Shown here: positions 9,442-17,867 of the stretch, in pieces
Position numbering within the stretch: position 1 is the stretch's first letter
Layout: every line of letters begins with the position of its first letter
NCBI GenBank assembly: GCA_029245955.1
Contig: JAQWOH010000072.1
Location: 1 to 48,790 of the forward strand
DNA length: 48,790 bases
Source: Fuerstiella sp.
GTDB taxonomy: Bacteria; Planctomycetota; Planctomycetia; Planctomycetales; Planctomycetaceae
Direction: 5' to 3'
The notes under the pieces: model-generated
Database searches by the model: none
Told to the model about the DNA's origin: nothing
What the model saw: only the letters and a program-made list of their open reading frames with translations
Program-made: the position numbers and the translations under genes

Positions 9442-10299
9442 ATGATTCTTAATAGATGTCCGCCTCTGTGCGGCATATCCAGTGTCAATAATCCACTCGT
9501 CATCATATTAATTGCTGTCGCTGTCAGCCCTTGCTGCACCAGGAGGGGTCACGCTGATGCACCCATTCCGGTCGCTCATCGCGGCCTCCTGCGGCACGCA
9601 CCAGAAAACACGCTTCCCGCGTTCAGTGCATGTCTTGAACTGGGAATGGGATTTGAGCTGGATGTCCGAACGACAAAAGACGGCCATCTGGTGGTATTGC
9701 ATGACGACAGTGTCGAACGGACAACCAGCGGGTCAAGCCGGTCCATTCGCGATATGACGCTGAAAGAAGTGCAGAGACTGGATGCCGGTAGCTGGTTCGA
9801 CCCGGCCTTCGCCGGTATACGTGTTCCGACGCTGGAGGAAACGCTTGCGCTGGTGAAGGCCCGTAAACGCAGTTCGACAATTATCGCTCTCAATGTGAAG
9901 CAACTCACGCCTGATGGTGAAACAAAGCTCGTATCACTTATCGAAAAGTATGGTCTTTTCAAGGAGTCCTTTGCGTTCGATCAGAACGCTGAGACCAGTC
10001 GACGAATGAAAACGCTTAATCCGAAATTTCGCATCGGACAGAATGTCAGTCGCCAGAGTCTTGACGACCAGATGAAAGAAGACTTCCTGGATGTGTTTCT
10101 TCTGACATTCGCCCCCACACGCGAGGAAGTGAATCGACTGCGCGTCCGGAAGAAACAGGTGCTGTTTAACTACGCAGGATCAGGAGATGCTCGCCGCAAC
10201 CAGGTTGTCTGGCAGCAGGTTCACGCCGCCGGAATTGACGGCATGTTAACCGACTACCCGCTGGAATGCCGATCTTCTTGGCGAACAAAGCAACCTTGA
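9442..10299 (+). CDS. Secreted glycerophosphodiester phosphodiesterase family protein
   Basis: The 285-residue protein has the GDPD TIM-barrel signatures: HRG at 46-48, ENTLPAF, the metal-site pair E72/D74 in FELDVR, and HD at 87-88. This family hydrolyses glycerophosphodiesters to glycerol 3-phosphate and an alcohol. A hydrophobic N-terminal segment (residues about 18-30) indicates export. One point is unusual: the position where the family normally has a third metal-binding Glu (E-x-K) reads N151-V-K153, so activity or metal use may be altered. CAGGAC lies just upstream of the ATG. The stop codon is inside a strong hairpin. It is codirectional with the sulfatases, but the 295-nt gap makes co-transcription uncertain. 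Confidence 0.87.
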   Translation: MILNRCPPLCGISSVNNPLVIILIAVAVSPCCTRRGHADAPIPVAHRGLLRHAPENTLPAFSACLELGMGFELDVRTTKDGHLVVLHDDSVERTTSGSSRSIRDMTLKEVQRLDAGSWFDPAFAGIRVPTLEETLALVKARKRSSTIIALNVKQLTPDGETKLVSLIEKYGLFKESFAFDQNAETSRRMKTLNPKFRIGQNVSRQSLDDQMKEDFLDVFLLTFAPTREEVNRLRVRKKQVLFNYAGSGDARRNQVVWQQVHAAGIDGMLTDYPLECRSSWRTKQP

Positions 10300-10323
10300 T
10301 CATTCATCAGACTGATCAAGGTT
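10292..10323 (+). terminator. Hairpin over the stop codon of the phosphodiesterase gene
   Basis: AACCTTGATCA (10292-10302) and TGATCAAGGTT (10313-10323) form a perfect 11-bp stem with a 10-nt loop; the TGA stop at 10297-10299 is inside the left arm. There is no run of T after the stem, so intrinsic termination is probable but not certain; mRNA 3'-end protection is an alternative. Confidence 0.55.
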
Positions 10324-10772
10324 AGCGTAAAATTATCGATCCTCTTTCGCACCGCCGACTTGTATCTCGTTCCAAAGACTGAATGTAGAAAATGACTTCT
10401 GCCATTCCCGAATGTTATTGTCATTCTGATCAATGATCCTCAGTACGATGCGTTCGGCGGCATGGAGCACACTTGGTTCAATAATGCGATTGTGACAAAA
10501 TCACAGCGTGCTCTGTCATAAACGGCCTTTCTCATCGGCCGATACACGCACAGCCCTACGGTTGTTCGGGATAATCCTGTAGATGCGTCACCGCGGCCGA
10601 ATTCTTGAACAGATCAGTGACGTGAACAGGTTCGAATTCTCTTCAGCAACGAAAACCTCACGACAGAAAGTTTTCGCAAAATACAGTAAAGGCAGATTTT
10701 CCCGGCACCCCGTGCGTCCCCGGTCCGAGAATAAAGTACCTCGTTTCCGCGGCTCTTCAGGAATTTTCGATC
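10324..10772. other. Intergenic gap of about 450 bp
   Basis: No gene is supported. A frame at 10583-10864 overlaps the next gene's start and has no recognisable domain. Promoter elements for the next gene should lie here; none is clear. Confidence 0.5.
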
Positions 10773-11375
10773 ATGTCAGCTCCACCTCTCACCCCAAGTG
10801 CCGGCGGCCGATGCATTGCTTTTTCAGCACTGTCGCGCGCGGATTTGATTGTTTCAACCACTAATGCGGCCATCTCGCGTGCAATACGTTCGGTCTCAGG
10901 ATCGGTCGTCAGTCATGCGATGATTTACTCGGGTGATGGTTTCGTGATCGAAGCCGTCGGCGAAGGCGTAGTCCGGAGGGAATTGTCTGTCGCGATCGCG
11001 GATGCGACGCTAGCTGTTGCGTTTCGCCACGTGCGGATGACGAATGCCGCGGCCCAATCAGTTGTGCAGTTTGCAGCAAACCAGATTGGACGCAGCTACG
11101 ACGTTACTGGCATTCTTGGCCAGGCCGGATATCAGCTGGATCGCTGGTATCTCTGCAACGTACGGGGTGTCCGAAACTGTGACCAACGCGCGCAGCGGAA
11201 CAATTTGTGGATGTCTAACAGCGGCCGCTTTTTTTGTTCTGAACTGGTTGCAGAGGCTTACCGTCGCGCTGGCGTTCCGCTGGTCAACGGGCGATCTGAC
11301 AGCGTCAGCCCGCAGCGTATTGTGGAAGCGACAACCACAGGCGACCTGAGCTACGTCGGACACCTGGTTTCCTGA
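10773..11375 (+). CDS. YiiX-type permuted papain-like (NlpC/P60 superfamily) protein
   Basis: The 200-residue product fits the circularly permuted NlpC/P60 (YiiX/YebB-like) group of cysteine hydrolases: His comes first (SHAMIYSGDGFVIEAVGEG, H48, with E60 as a further conserved acid) and the catalytic Cys comes late (FFCSELVAEAYRRAG, C155). Such enzymes act on amide or thioester-type bonds in lipids or peptidoglycan peptides; the substrate cannot be told here. No signal peptide is evident, which argues for a cytoplasmic role or another export route. The gene is monocistronic by position, facing a minus-strand operon. The start is the first ATG in frame, with CAGGAA about a dozen bases upstream. 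Confidence 0.75.
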   Translation: MSAPPLTPSAGGRCIAFSALSRADLIVSTTNAAISRAIRSVSGSVVSHAMIYSGDGFVIEAVGEGVVRRELSVAIADATLAVAFRHVRMTNAAAQSVVQFAANQIGRSYDVTGILGQAGYQLDRWYLCNVRGVRNCDQRAQRNNLWMSNSGRFFCSELVAEAYRRAGVPLVNGRSDSVSPQRIVEATTTGDLSYVGHLVS

Positions 11376-11432
11376 AATCCACATTTTCAATCAAAGTACG
11401 AGCGGTCTCGCGGCTGACGTGGGCCATCGTCA

Positions 11433-12866
11433 TCAATCCTTGCCAGGCTCAATTCGCTGAATTTCAGCCAGCTTGACTTTCAGTTTCTGCTTCAGGATGG
11501 CAACCCTGTCTGAATGCACGGGATCGTGATAAAGATTGGTGTATTGAAGTGGGTCCTTCTGCATGTCGTAAAGCTCTCCCGTTTTTCCGTAGTCCAGCAA
11601 AGCCCATCGGCGTTCGCGATACAGTCTGCCCTTTCCGCTGCACAAAACTGCATTTCGAACCCTGTGCTCTGGATCCTGTAACATAGGGGAAATGTCCACA
11701 CCCTGAATGTTGGCGGGAACGTTGAGACCACAAAGACTGGAAATAGTGGGATAAAGGTCAAGCAGTTCAACAAGCGATTCACAAATGGATGGCGGTTTAC
11801 CCGGGACGCTAAGAATCAGCGGTACGCGTGCGGATTCTTCGTGGATACTCACTTTGGACCACAGGTCATGCTCGCCAAGATGGTATCCGTGGTCGCTGGT
11901 GAAAATTACAATCGTATTTTTCCGCTGACCACTTTCGTCCAGGGCCTTGAGTACCTTGCCGGTCATGTCATCAATAAAGCTGACCGAAGCGTAGTATGCC
12001 CGGACTAATCTCTTTTGCTGCTCCACATCCATCTGCAGATTTTCCGAGGTTCGCCGGTTGCCCGGATTCATCGGAATGTCATCCCAGTCTCCGGAGATTT
12101 TGGGGGGCAGCATCATTTTCTCTGCCGGATAAGGTTCGAAATACCTGCGGGGGGCCACCAAAGGAACATGCGGACGTACAAAGCCCACGGCAAGAAAGAA
12201 CGGTTTGTCCGTGTTTCTGTATTGATGGATGAGTTCGACGGCCTTCGCCGCAGTCTTACCATCAGAGTGCACCAGGTCATCACCGTCAGCTTCTACCACC
12301 GAAAACCGGTTGCCTCCGGCAGCTCCTTTCTTGAGTCTGCCGGGATTGTTCTGAAGAGTTTCGCCCGTTCCCGGTGCTTTGGACTCGGGCCCCGGGCTGT
12401 TGAATGTTTCATTCCATGATGCGGGATCGTCGGCGCCATCTTTTCCCGATCCGATATCGGTTGGGACACCCATGTGAAACACTTTAGAAATCCGGGTGGT
12501 GTGATAGCCGTTTTTTCTTAGGTGCTGTGGCCAGCTGTCCTTGTCAGAGCCCACCTCTTTGCGTCCGCTCGTATAACCCGTTGCTTTGGTCGCATAGGGA
12601 TAATATCCGAACAGCATAGAAGCCCGGGACGGTCCGCAAATGGTGGCCTGACAATATGCCCGGGAAAAAAGTGTGCCTTCAGAAGCCAGCCTGTCAATGT
12701 TTGGTGTTCTGCAAACACGATTACCATAGCAGCCGAGAGCGGTTGCCGTCAGGTCGTCCGAGATGACTAACAGGACGTTGTCAGGTTTCTGTTTCGATTC
12801 CGCGACCGACGGTTTGATCGTTGTGCCAACGGCAAGACTGAGTACCAGCAGCGTGTATTGCGTCAT
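11433..12866 (-). CDS. Secreted sulfatase, iduronate-2-sulfatase-like (third sulfatase)
   Basis: The 477-residue sulfatase has a leader (YTLLVLSLAVGTTIKPSVAE), the metal site DNVLLVISDDLT, and the formylglycine signature CGPSR with Cys at residue 77. TSDHGYHLGEHDLWSKVS and RVPLILSVPGKPP are typical of iduronate-2-sulfatase-like members that act on sulfated polysaccharides. Its ATG overlaps the TGA of the upstream DUF1080 gene by four bases (ATGA), so translation is probably coupled. Position as last gene after an oxidoreductase and a DUF1080 protein suggests desulfation of the same sugar those proteins process (inference). Confidence 0.93.
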   Translation of the reverse strand: MTQYTLLVLSLAVGTTIKPSVAESKQKPDNVLLVISDDLTATALGCYGNRVCRTPNIDRLASEGTLFSRAYCQATICGPSRASMLFGYYPYATKATGYTSGRKEVGSDKDSWPQHLRKNGYHTTRISKVFHMGVPTDIGSGKDGADDPASWNETFNSPGPESKAPGTGETLQNNPGRLKKGAAGGNRFSVVEADGDDLVHSDGKTAAKAVELIHQYRNTDKPFFLAVGFVRPHVPLVAPRRYFEPYPAEKMMLPPKISGDWDDIPMNPGNRRTSENLQMDVEQQKRLVRAYYASVSFIDDMTGKVLKALDESGQRKNTIVIFTSDHGYHLGEHDLWSKVSIHEESARVPLILSVPGKPPSICESLVELLDLYPTISSLCGLNVPANIQGVDISPMLQDPEHRVRNAVLCSGKGRLYRERRWALLDYGKTGELYDMQKDPLQYTNLYHDPVHSDRVAILKQKLKVKLAEIQRIEPGKD

Positions 12867-13483
12867 TTGCTCTGCCCTGACAGCTCACGAATTGTGATAT
12901 TTCTGAATCGTACTGGATCACCGTGACCACAAAAACAGAGGTGGCCAGTCCGACGTTTGACACCCTTGTGTTTCGGAAATTTCGTTGCCAGTTCATCCAG
13001 ATTTGCAGTCAGAATCGTGACGCCATTAAGTTCAACCTGAACCCTTGCACCGTCAACCGTGACTTTCTGATGATTCCATTCCCCCGCTGATTTCAGGAAG
13101 CCACGTTTGGCAGCCTGTAGTTTGTAGAGAGAACCGTGGTATTGGGAATCTTTCAATTTCGCATACTTTGGATGGCTGTTGTCCAGAATCTGGAGCTCCA
13201 TACCCGCGCCGGAAGGGCGACCCTCGCCAGGGTAATGTATCCCCAATCCGTTGTTTCCTCGAGGTGGAAGCAGGAAGTCGAACTCGAGGATGTAATTCGA
13301 ATACTGCTTTTCTGTCCGCAGGACTTTTCCCCGGCAGATGAGTGTGCCCTCTTTGACTTCGTAGTCAGCTCCAGTCCAGCCGGTCAGGTCTTTGCCATTG
13401 AACAGAACGCTCGGTTCTTCACCGGACGCCAGTGGACACAGGATTAGTAGAACAAGGATGATTGAAGGCGAAATGATTCTCAA
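12863..13483 (-). CDS. Secreted DUF1080 (3-keto-disaccharide hydrolase family) protein
   Basis: The 206-residue protein has a signal peptide (IILVLLILCPLASGEEP) and a single DUF1080 jelly-roll domain: LFNGKDLTGW near the start, EFDFLLPPRGNNGLGIHYPG in the middle, RFRNITIREL at the end. Characterised members act on 3-keto glycosides. The start is a TTG at 13483 preceded by AAAGGA seven bases upstream, a better ribosome site than any internal ATG. It lies 138 nt after the Gfo/Idh/MocA gene and overlaps the sulfatase gene by four bases. A 3-keto-sugar product from the oxidoreductase would be a natural substrate, an inference from context. Confidence 0.88.
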   Translation of the reverse strand: MRIISPSIILVLLILCPLASGEEPSVLFNGKDLTGWTGADYEVKEGTLICRGKVLRTEKQYSNYILEFDFLLPPRGNNGLGIHYPGEGRPSGAGMELQILDNSHPKYAKLKDSQYHGSLYKLQAAKRGFLKSAGEWNHQKVTVDGARVQVELNGVTILTANLDELATKFPKHKGVKRRTGHLCFCGHGDPVRFRNITIRELSGQSK

Positions 13484-13621
13484 CGCTGAATCCTTTAATG
13501 GGACGCCGTAACGGAGTTACTGATAAGTTCATCGCGGAAAACGCCGCGCATGGCTTTGACGACTGATGAAAGCTGGAAGGCCGGGAAAATTTACGGCAGC
13601 GATTGCTGTTCCTGACCTGGC

Positions 13622-14962
13622 TCAAGGTCTATCCAGCTGCCAGCCCTGTCTATACTCGCATTTAATAAATAAATTGGCCTCGTCATTGTTGGTGAACCGC
13701 AGCGCGGCGCTGTCCCACTTGAGTTTCTGATTGGGGAATCGCACGGCAATGTTGCCCAGCAGGACCGTCTCGGTAAGTGGTGCAGCGAAGTCGAATGACG
13801 CACAGGCTGGGTTTCCTGTCCGGATTGCTTCGTACCAGCTTTCAAAATGGCTACGTTTTTCAACGGTTGGTATTTCATAGCCAGTTAGCAGATCATCGGG
13901 GAAAACCATTGGCTTGCCTCCATGTGGCAGCACGATCACTCCCGATTCACCCACAAACAACGTTCCCTGATTTGGCAGCTTCAGGTCCGCGGGCAGATAC
14001 TCGGAAGTCAAAATTGATGGTCGACCTGACGCTCCGTCCTGCCAGAAGTACTCAAGCATATCTTTGGCCGTGTATTGGTTTCCGGAAAATTCGTACTTGA
14101 TTGTATTAGCAGCTTGCCACGTTTCGGAGTTCGGTTTCATGCCGTAACTTTGTACTGAAACGGGTGGCGCCACGTTCAAAGCCGAAACCATAGGTTCGAA
14201 AATGTGAATCCCCATGTCACCGAGCGTGCCGGAGCCAAAGTCGGTCCATCCTCTCCAGTTCATGGGTTGATAGATTTTTTCGGCATAAGGCCTGATCGGT
14301 GCAACGCCAAGCCACAGATCCCAGTCCAGGCCGGTGGGGATCCTGTCAGCGTGTGCAGGTCTGCCTGCTGTTGGTCCGGCCCATTTCTTGTGACTCCAAC
14401 CATGTGCTTCTGTGATTTTCCCGATCAGGCCGGACTGTATCATCGCAACAGCTGTTCGGTGGCCAACCGTTGACTGATTCTGAATTCCCATCTGCGTTGC
14501 CACTCCAAGACGACGGGTCTCAAGCAGCAGCGTGCGGGATTCATGAACCGTGTGCGTAAGCGGCTTTTGTGTAAACACATGCTTGCCCAGTGTTGCTGCG
14601 GCCAGCGTCGGCAAGGCATGCATATGGTCGGGTGTGGAGATTGTGATCGCGTCAATGTCCTGGCTCTCGTCCAGTAGTTTCCGCCAGTCCTGGTACCGTC
14701 GGGCTTTTGGCCACTGCTTTGCTGCTGCCGCGTAACCACCTTTACGGGTGGTCATGCCAGTCATGACATCACAGAAAGCGACGAGGTTGTGGCCTTTCGC
14801 GGCGCCATTGACATCCGCCCAACCGCGGCCACCGACAGCAATGGACGCGATGTTCAGCTTCTCGTTGGGTGACTTTGCCCTGCTGATTCCTGATCCCGCA
14901 AACGGAATGACGGCAGCCGCGGCGGTAGTGTTCGTAAGAAATGATCGGCGAGTATGGCCCAT
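13622..14962 (-). CDS. Tat-exported Gfo/Idh/MocA family oxidoreductase
   Basis: The 446-residue protein begins with a twin-arginine leader (MGHTRRSFLTNTTAAAAV) and then a Rossmann fold (LNIASIAVGGRGWADVN; no classical GxGxxG is complete). The family's EKP motif reads QKP (FTQKPLTHTVHE), keeping the Lys, and ISTPDHMHALPTLAA is the usual helix before it. The second domain has the C-terminal beta-sheet region with LGDMGIHIFEPMVSALN. Such proteins use NAD(P) to oxidise sugars or sugar derivatives; export by Tat fits folding with a tightly bound cofactor before secretion. First gene of the minus-strand group that continues with DUF1080 and a sulfatase. Confidence 0.9.
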   Translation of the reverse strand: MGHTRRSFLTNTTAAAAVIPFAGSGISRAKSPNEKLNIASIAVGGRGWADVNGAAKGHNLVAFCDVMTGMTTRKGGYAAAAKQWPKARRYQDWRKLLDESQDIDAITISTPDHMHALPTLAAATLGKHVFTQKPLTHTVHESRTLLLETRRLGVATQMGIQNQSTVGHRTAVAMIQSGLIGKITEAHGWSHKKWAGPTAGRPAHADRIPTGLDWDLWLGVAPIRPYAEKIYQPMNWRGWTDFGSGTLGDMGIHIFEPMVSALNVAPPVSVQSYGMKPNSETWQAANTIKYEFSGNQYTAKDMLEYFWQDGASGRPSILTSEYLPADLKLPNQGTLFVGESGVIVLPHGGKPMVFPDDLLTGYEIPTVEKRSHFESWYEAIRTGNPACASFDFAAPLTETVLLGNIAVRFPNQKLKWDSAALRFTNNDEANLFIKCEYRQGWQLDRP

Positions 14963-15121
14963 GCAAGTGTGTGTCTCTAATATTTCTGTTGATGTGTGTG
15001 AGCGAGAGCCATTGTATCTGGAAAAGCGACAGCCGAGTAGAGTCCGCTGCTGCGGACCACGTTTGGTTCTGCCACTTCACCACGTGAGATCGCGACACAC
15101 TTTGGTGCCGGTCGATCTGCC

Positions 15122-16114
15122 ATGCCTGTCGTGTTCGACGCACGCCCACGACCGGCAGTGAATTCGGGGTGGTGGACGCTCACAGGATGGTCCGCACAGC
15201 GGACCCTACGTGTACTGAAGGTTTCCCTGGCTCGACCGGTCACGTGGATTGAACAGGCTCAGCGAGATCGTGTGGGTCGCCTCTGGCTTGAGCTCTCCGA
15301 ACTTTGCATCACCGACTGGGCGACGGTCGTCAGCACTGGCGAATGTCCTGCAGAAATCGAAGGCGAAGGTCGGCTTGTGACCGGCCGCTTTGAACACTCG
15401 CCTGCAGAAGTTCTGAATCTGTATGTCGAAGGTGAACAAACACCGATCGGCACTACGGCCAGACACCCGTTCCGGAGTCAGGACCGCCAGGCGTTTGTTT
15501 CAGCCGTGCTGAACACCACGACTTTGGGACGCGAGTACTCGCCACTTGGGTCGCAAATGGACAAGGCCAGTCCAACGGACACCATCAGACGGCATCAATA
15601 TGTTGTCGAGCATTGGGAAGAATTCATAAAGCCAAATTGGGTTTATATTCCAACGACAGCACCGCGAGAGACATTACACCGACTCGCACCAATGTTTGAG
15701 CATTGGGAACAACAACAAGTTGAGCCATTGGCAGATGAAGCTGGTCGTCTACTCAACACAGCCCATTTAGAGCCGTCTGCTGTCTGTTCTGTGATTCAGG
15801 AACTGGACGTGAGGGTAGATTTCACATGCAAGGCACGACAGGCCGCGAAACGTCGATTCTGGGATGTTGACAAAGCTGCCGTCAGAGTCGGCGGTCACGA
15901 TCAGGGCTGCTTTTCCCCTGCGACAAACCCGACAAACCCGGCTCACCCGGCGGCGGCGAGTGACGTGGACTCCGGATTCAGCAACCGACCACCGCTCGGG
16001 TGCAACCCGATTGGTAGATCGTGGGACATCATTCACTTGTCTGCCCAAGATGCTTGCCGAAGAACCTCTCGAGATGATCAAGGGCGAGTGCCTGATGAGG
16101 CGAAAAATAGATGA
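15122..16114 (+). pseudogene. Remnant of a HINT-domain (polymorphic-toxin type) protein with unrelated tail
   Basis: Residues about 34-128 (to about 15505) resemble the HINT domains found before toxin modules in large planctomycete secreted proteins: VTWIEQ, then VTGRFEHSPAEVLNLYVEGE, then the diagnostic IGTTARHPF (110-117) and SQDRQAFVSA. The usual following HINT strands and the N-terminal repeats are missing. The rest of the frame (from about 15506) has no recognisable domain, and its last 86 bases overlap the 3' end of the esterase gene on the other strand, so the long open frame is partly fortuitous. It has no convincing ribosome binding site. Most likely a decayed fragment rather than a functional gene. 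The boundary between HINT-like and tail sequence is the most informative place to compare with relatives. Confidence 0.6.
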
Positions 16115-17122
16115 ACCCGTGAGGGGCGTTGAGCAACGTAAGTTCGGCACGGTCTGCTTTGCCAACCTTCGTGATGATCTCCATAGTGTCAGCTCCCCAA
16201 CGACGGTCTCTGCGACGGTCCCACTCGTTAAGAAAGAGGATCGGAGGAAGATGGGAGCCATTGGCAATGTGGAAATCGGGCAGAGTTTCCTTCATGAGAT
16301 GGGCCCCTGGCCTGGAACGGGTCCAATGTGACGACGTCCAACTCATGGCTCCATAAATAGAGACCACACACTGGATTTCGCTGGACTGATCAAGGTGATT
16401 GGCAGGTCCCTCGAAGCGGGAGTCGCCGAACGTCACGGCAGTCAGGACGGCGATATTGTCCCCCGCAGAACCTCCAGTTATGCCAAATCGCTTTGGATCA
16501 AGATGAAATTCTCTGGCGTGTGCGCGGAGCCAGCGAATAGCTGCTTTCACGTCGTAAATCGCAGCGGGGAACATCGCTTCTCCTGCGACTCGGTATTCCA
16601 CGGTGGCAGTGGCGAAACCACGCCTGGCGAATGCTATGGCGGCAGGTCGGTAGCCACGGTGCGACCCACGGCCCCAACCGCCACCATGGATGAAGATTAC
16701 CAGGGGAAGTCGTTCCTTGTCCTCTGTTTCGGGCAGGTAGAGGTCGAGAACCATAGCGCGTTCGCCCCAATGCGCGTAGACAAGGTTCTCATGAATGCCA
16801 AGGCCGTCCATAGCCGGCCGGGGCGCAAGCTTGACAGATGTGGAATCCTGCCCGGGGTAGTACTCGCCCACTTTCGGCAGGTACTGGGTTTGCAGATAGT
16901 CCTGCACATGCGCCGCGGCCTGCTCATGACTCTTCTCAGACCGAACAAGGAGACCTTGTTCGTTTCGCCTGAGATCAATTGTGGGTGCCTTGGAATTGGG
17001 AACCGACAGAGGGAAGCCATCGGCATAAGGAGATTCCTGGGCAACAGATGCGTGGTGCATGCCAAAGCCAATCCGGCAAACAGCCGGATGACATGGTGCT
17101 TCGCTATTATTCGCATCTTCAT
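16029..17122 (-). pseudogene. Alpha/beta-hydrolase (secreted esterase-like), frameshifted at the signal peptide
   Basis: The body is an alpha/beta hydrolase of the BD-FAE/esterase type: oxyanion motif FIHGGGWGRGSHRGYRP, nucleophile elbow ITGGSAGDN (usually GGSAGGH), and a late NAPHGFIYF that supplies the His. It is open in one frame back to a weak TTG at 17156, but that N-terminus is not leader-like. In the next frame an ATG at 17122 encodes a perfect signal peptide (MKMRIIAKHHVIRLFAGLAL). Joining it to the body (ASVAQESPYADG) needs one extra base near 17045-17055, so a single base appears to be missing. Either the gene is recently inactivated for export or the base call is wrong. The substrate is unknown; carbohydrate or feruloyl esters are typical for relatives. 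Confidence 0.75.
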
Positions 17123-17272
17123 GGTATTTGCGCCGAGATCTAAAGGAACGTCTCAAATCACGGGGTCGCGACTAGTGATTTTCCCGTTGATTATGCCCGG
17201 CTTCGCGACACCGGAGCATTTTTTTTGTGATCCGACGTGGTTGCGCGGCACGCCGACATTTCTTGACAACAT

Positions 17273-17752
17273 TTACGGATCAATCGAATCATGGCAGATC
17301 AGCTCCAATGCGTTGCCTTCCGGGTCTTGGAAGAACATAGCACGGGCGTTCATTGCCGGGAAATCTGAAAACGACAGAGCAATGCCCAGTTCGCCGAGTC
17401 GTTTTACATGATCGTCGAAACTCTCTGGTGGAATCTCAAACGCCAAGTGATTCAATGTTGACTGAGTCGGGTCGTGACCAACAAAACGTTTTCCTGCGTG
17501 AACGTGACGCCGATAGTCGATGAGGGCAAACAGTTGAGGATGCCCTCCACGACCAAGAGGCGTGTCAGTTTCGCAAATCTTCAAGAATGTGATAGTTGGT
17601 TCGCCGTCAGGGTCCGGGACCGAAGCCTTCATCGACAATTCACTATGGAGCGGAAAGCCCATGACTCGCATGTAGAAGTCCCGTACTTTCGGCAAGTCCG
17701 CGACGCTGAGTACGACCTCTGACACACCGGTGATTGGCAAAGTATTCTGCAT
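17273..17752 (-). CDS. VOC (glyoxalase/dioxygenase fold) protein
   Basis: The 159-residue protein has the two-module vicinal oxygen chelate layout: GVSEVVLSVADLPKVRDFYM at the N-terminus and LNHLAFEIPPESFDDHVK then FQDPEGNALELICHD at the C-terminus. The second-half ligands H (NHLAFE) and E (LELI) are present, but the first metal-ligand position reads E rather than the common H. Such proteins include glyoxalases, dioxygenases and resistance proteins; the reaction cannot be assigned. It sits codirectionally between a TPR gene and the frameshifted esterase. Confidence 0.85.
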   Translation of the reverse strand: MQNTLPITGVSEVVLSVADLPKVRDFYMRVMGFPLHSELSMKASVPDPDGEPTITFLKICETDTPLGRGGHPQLFALIDYRRHVHAGKRFVGHDPTQSTLNHLAFEIPPESFDDHVKRLGELGIALSFSDFPAMNARAMFFQDPEGNALELICHDSIDP

Positions 17753-17867
17753 CTGTGTATATCGTTGAGCTTTAGTTCAGTCGGATCACTGCAAAGCTGA
17801 CCGGGTCGCTGCCATTCAGCATCGATTCAAATTCCCAACCGCTATACGGTTCCGGTCCAGCGTCTGG

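Noticed and set aside
11996..12419. Plus-strand frames inside the third sulfatase
   Set aside because: Antisense to a sulfatase with full family signatures.
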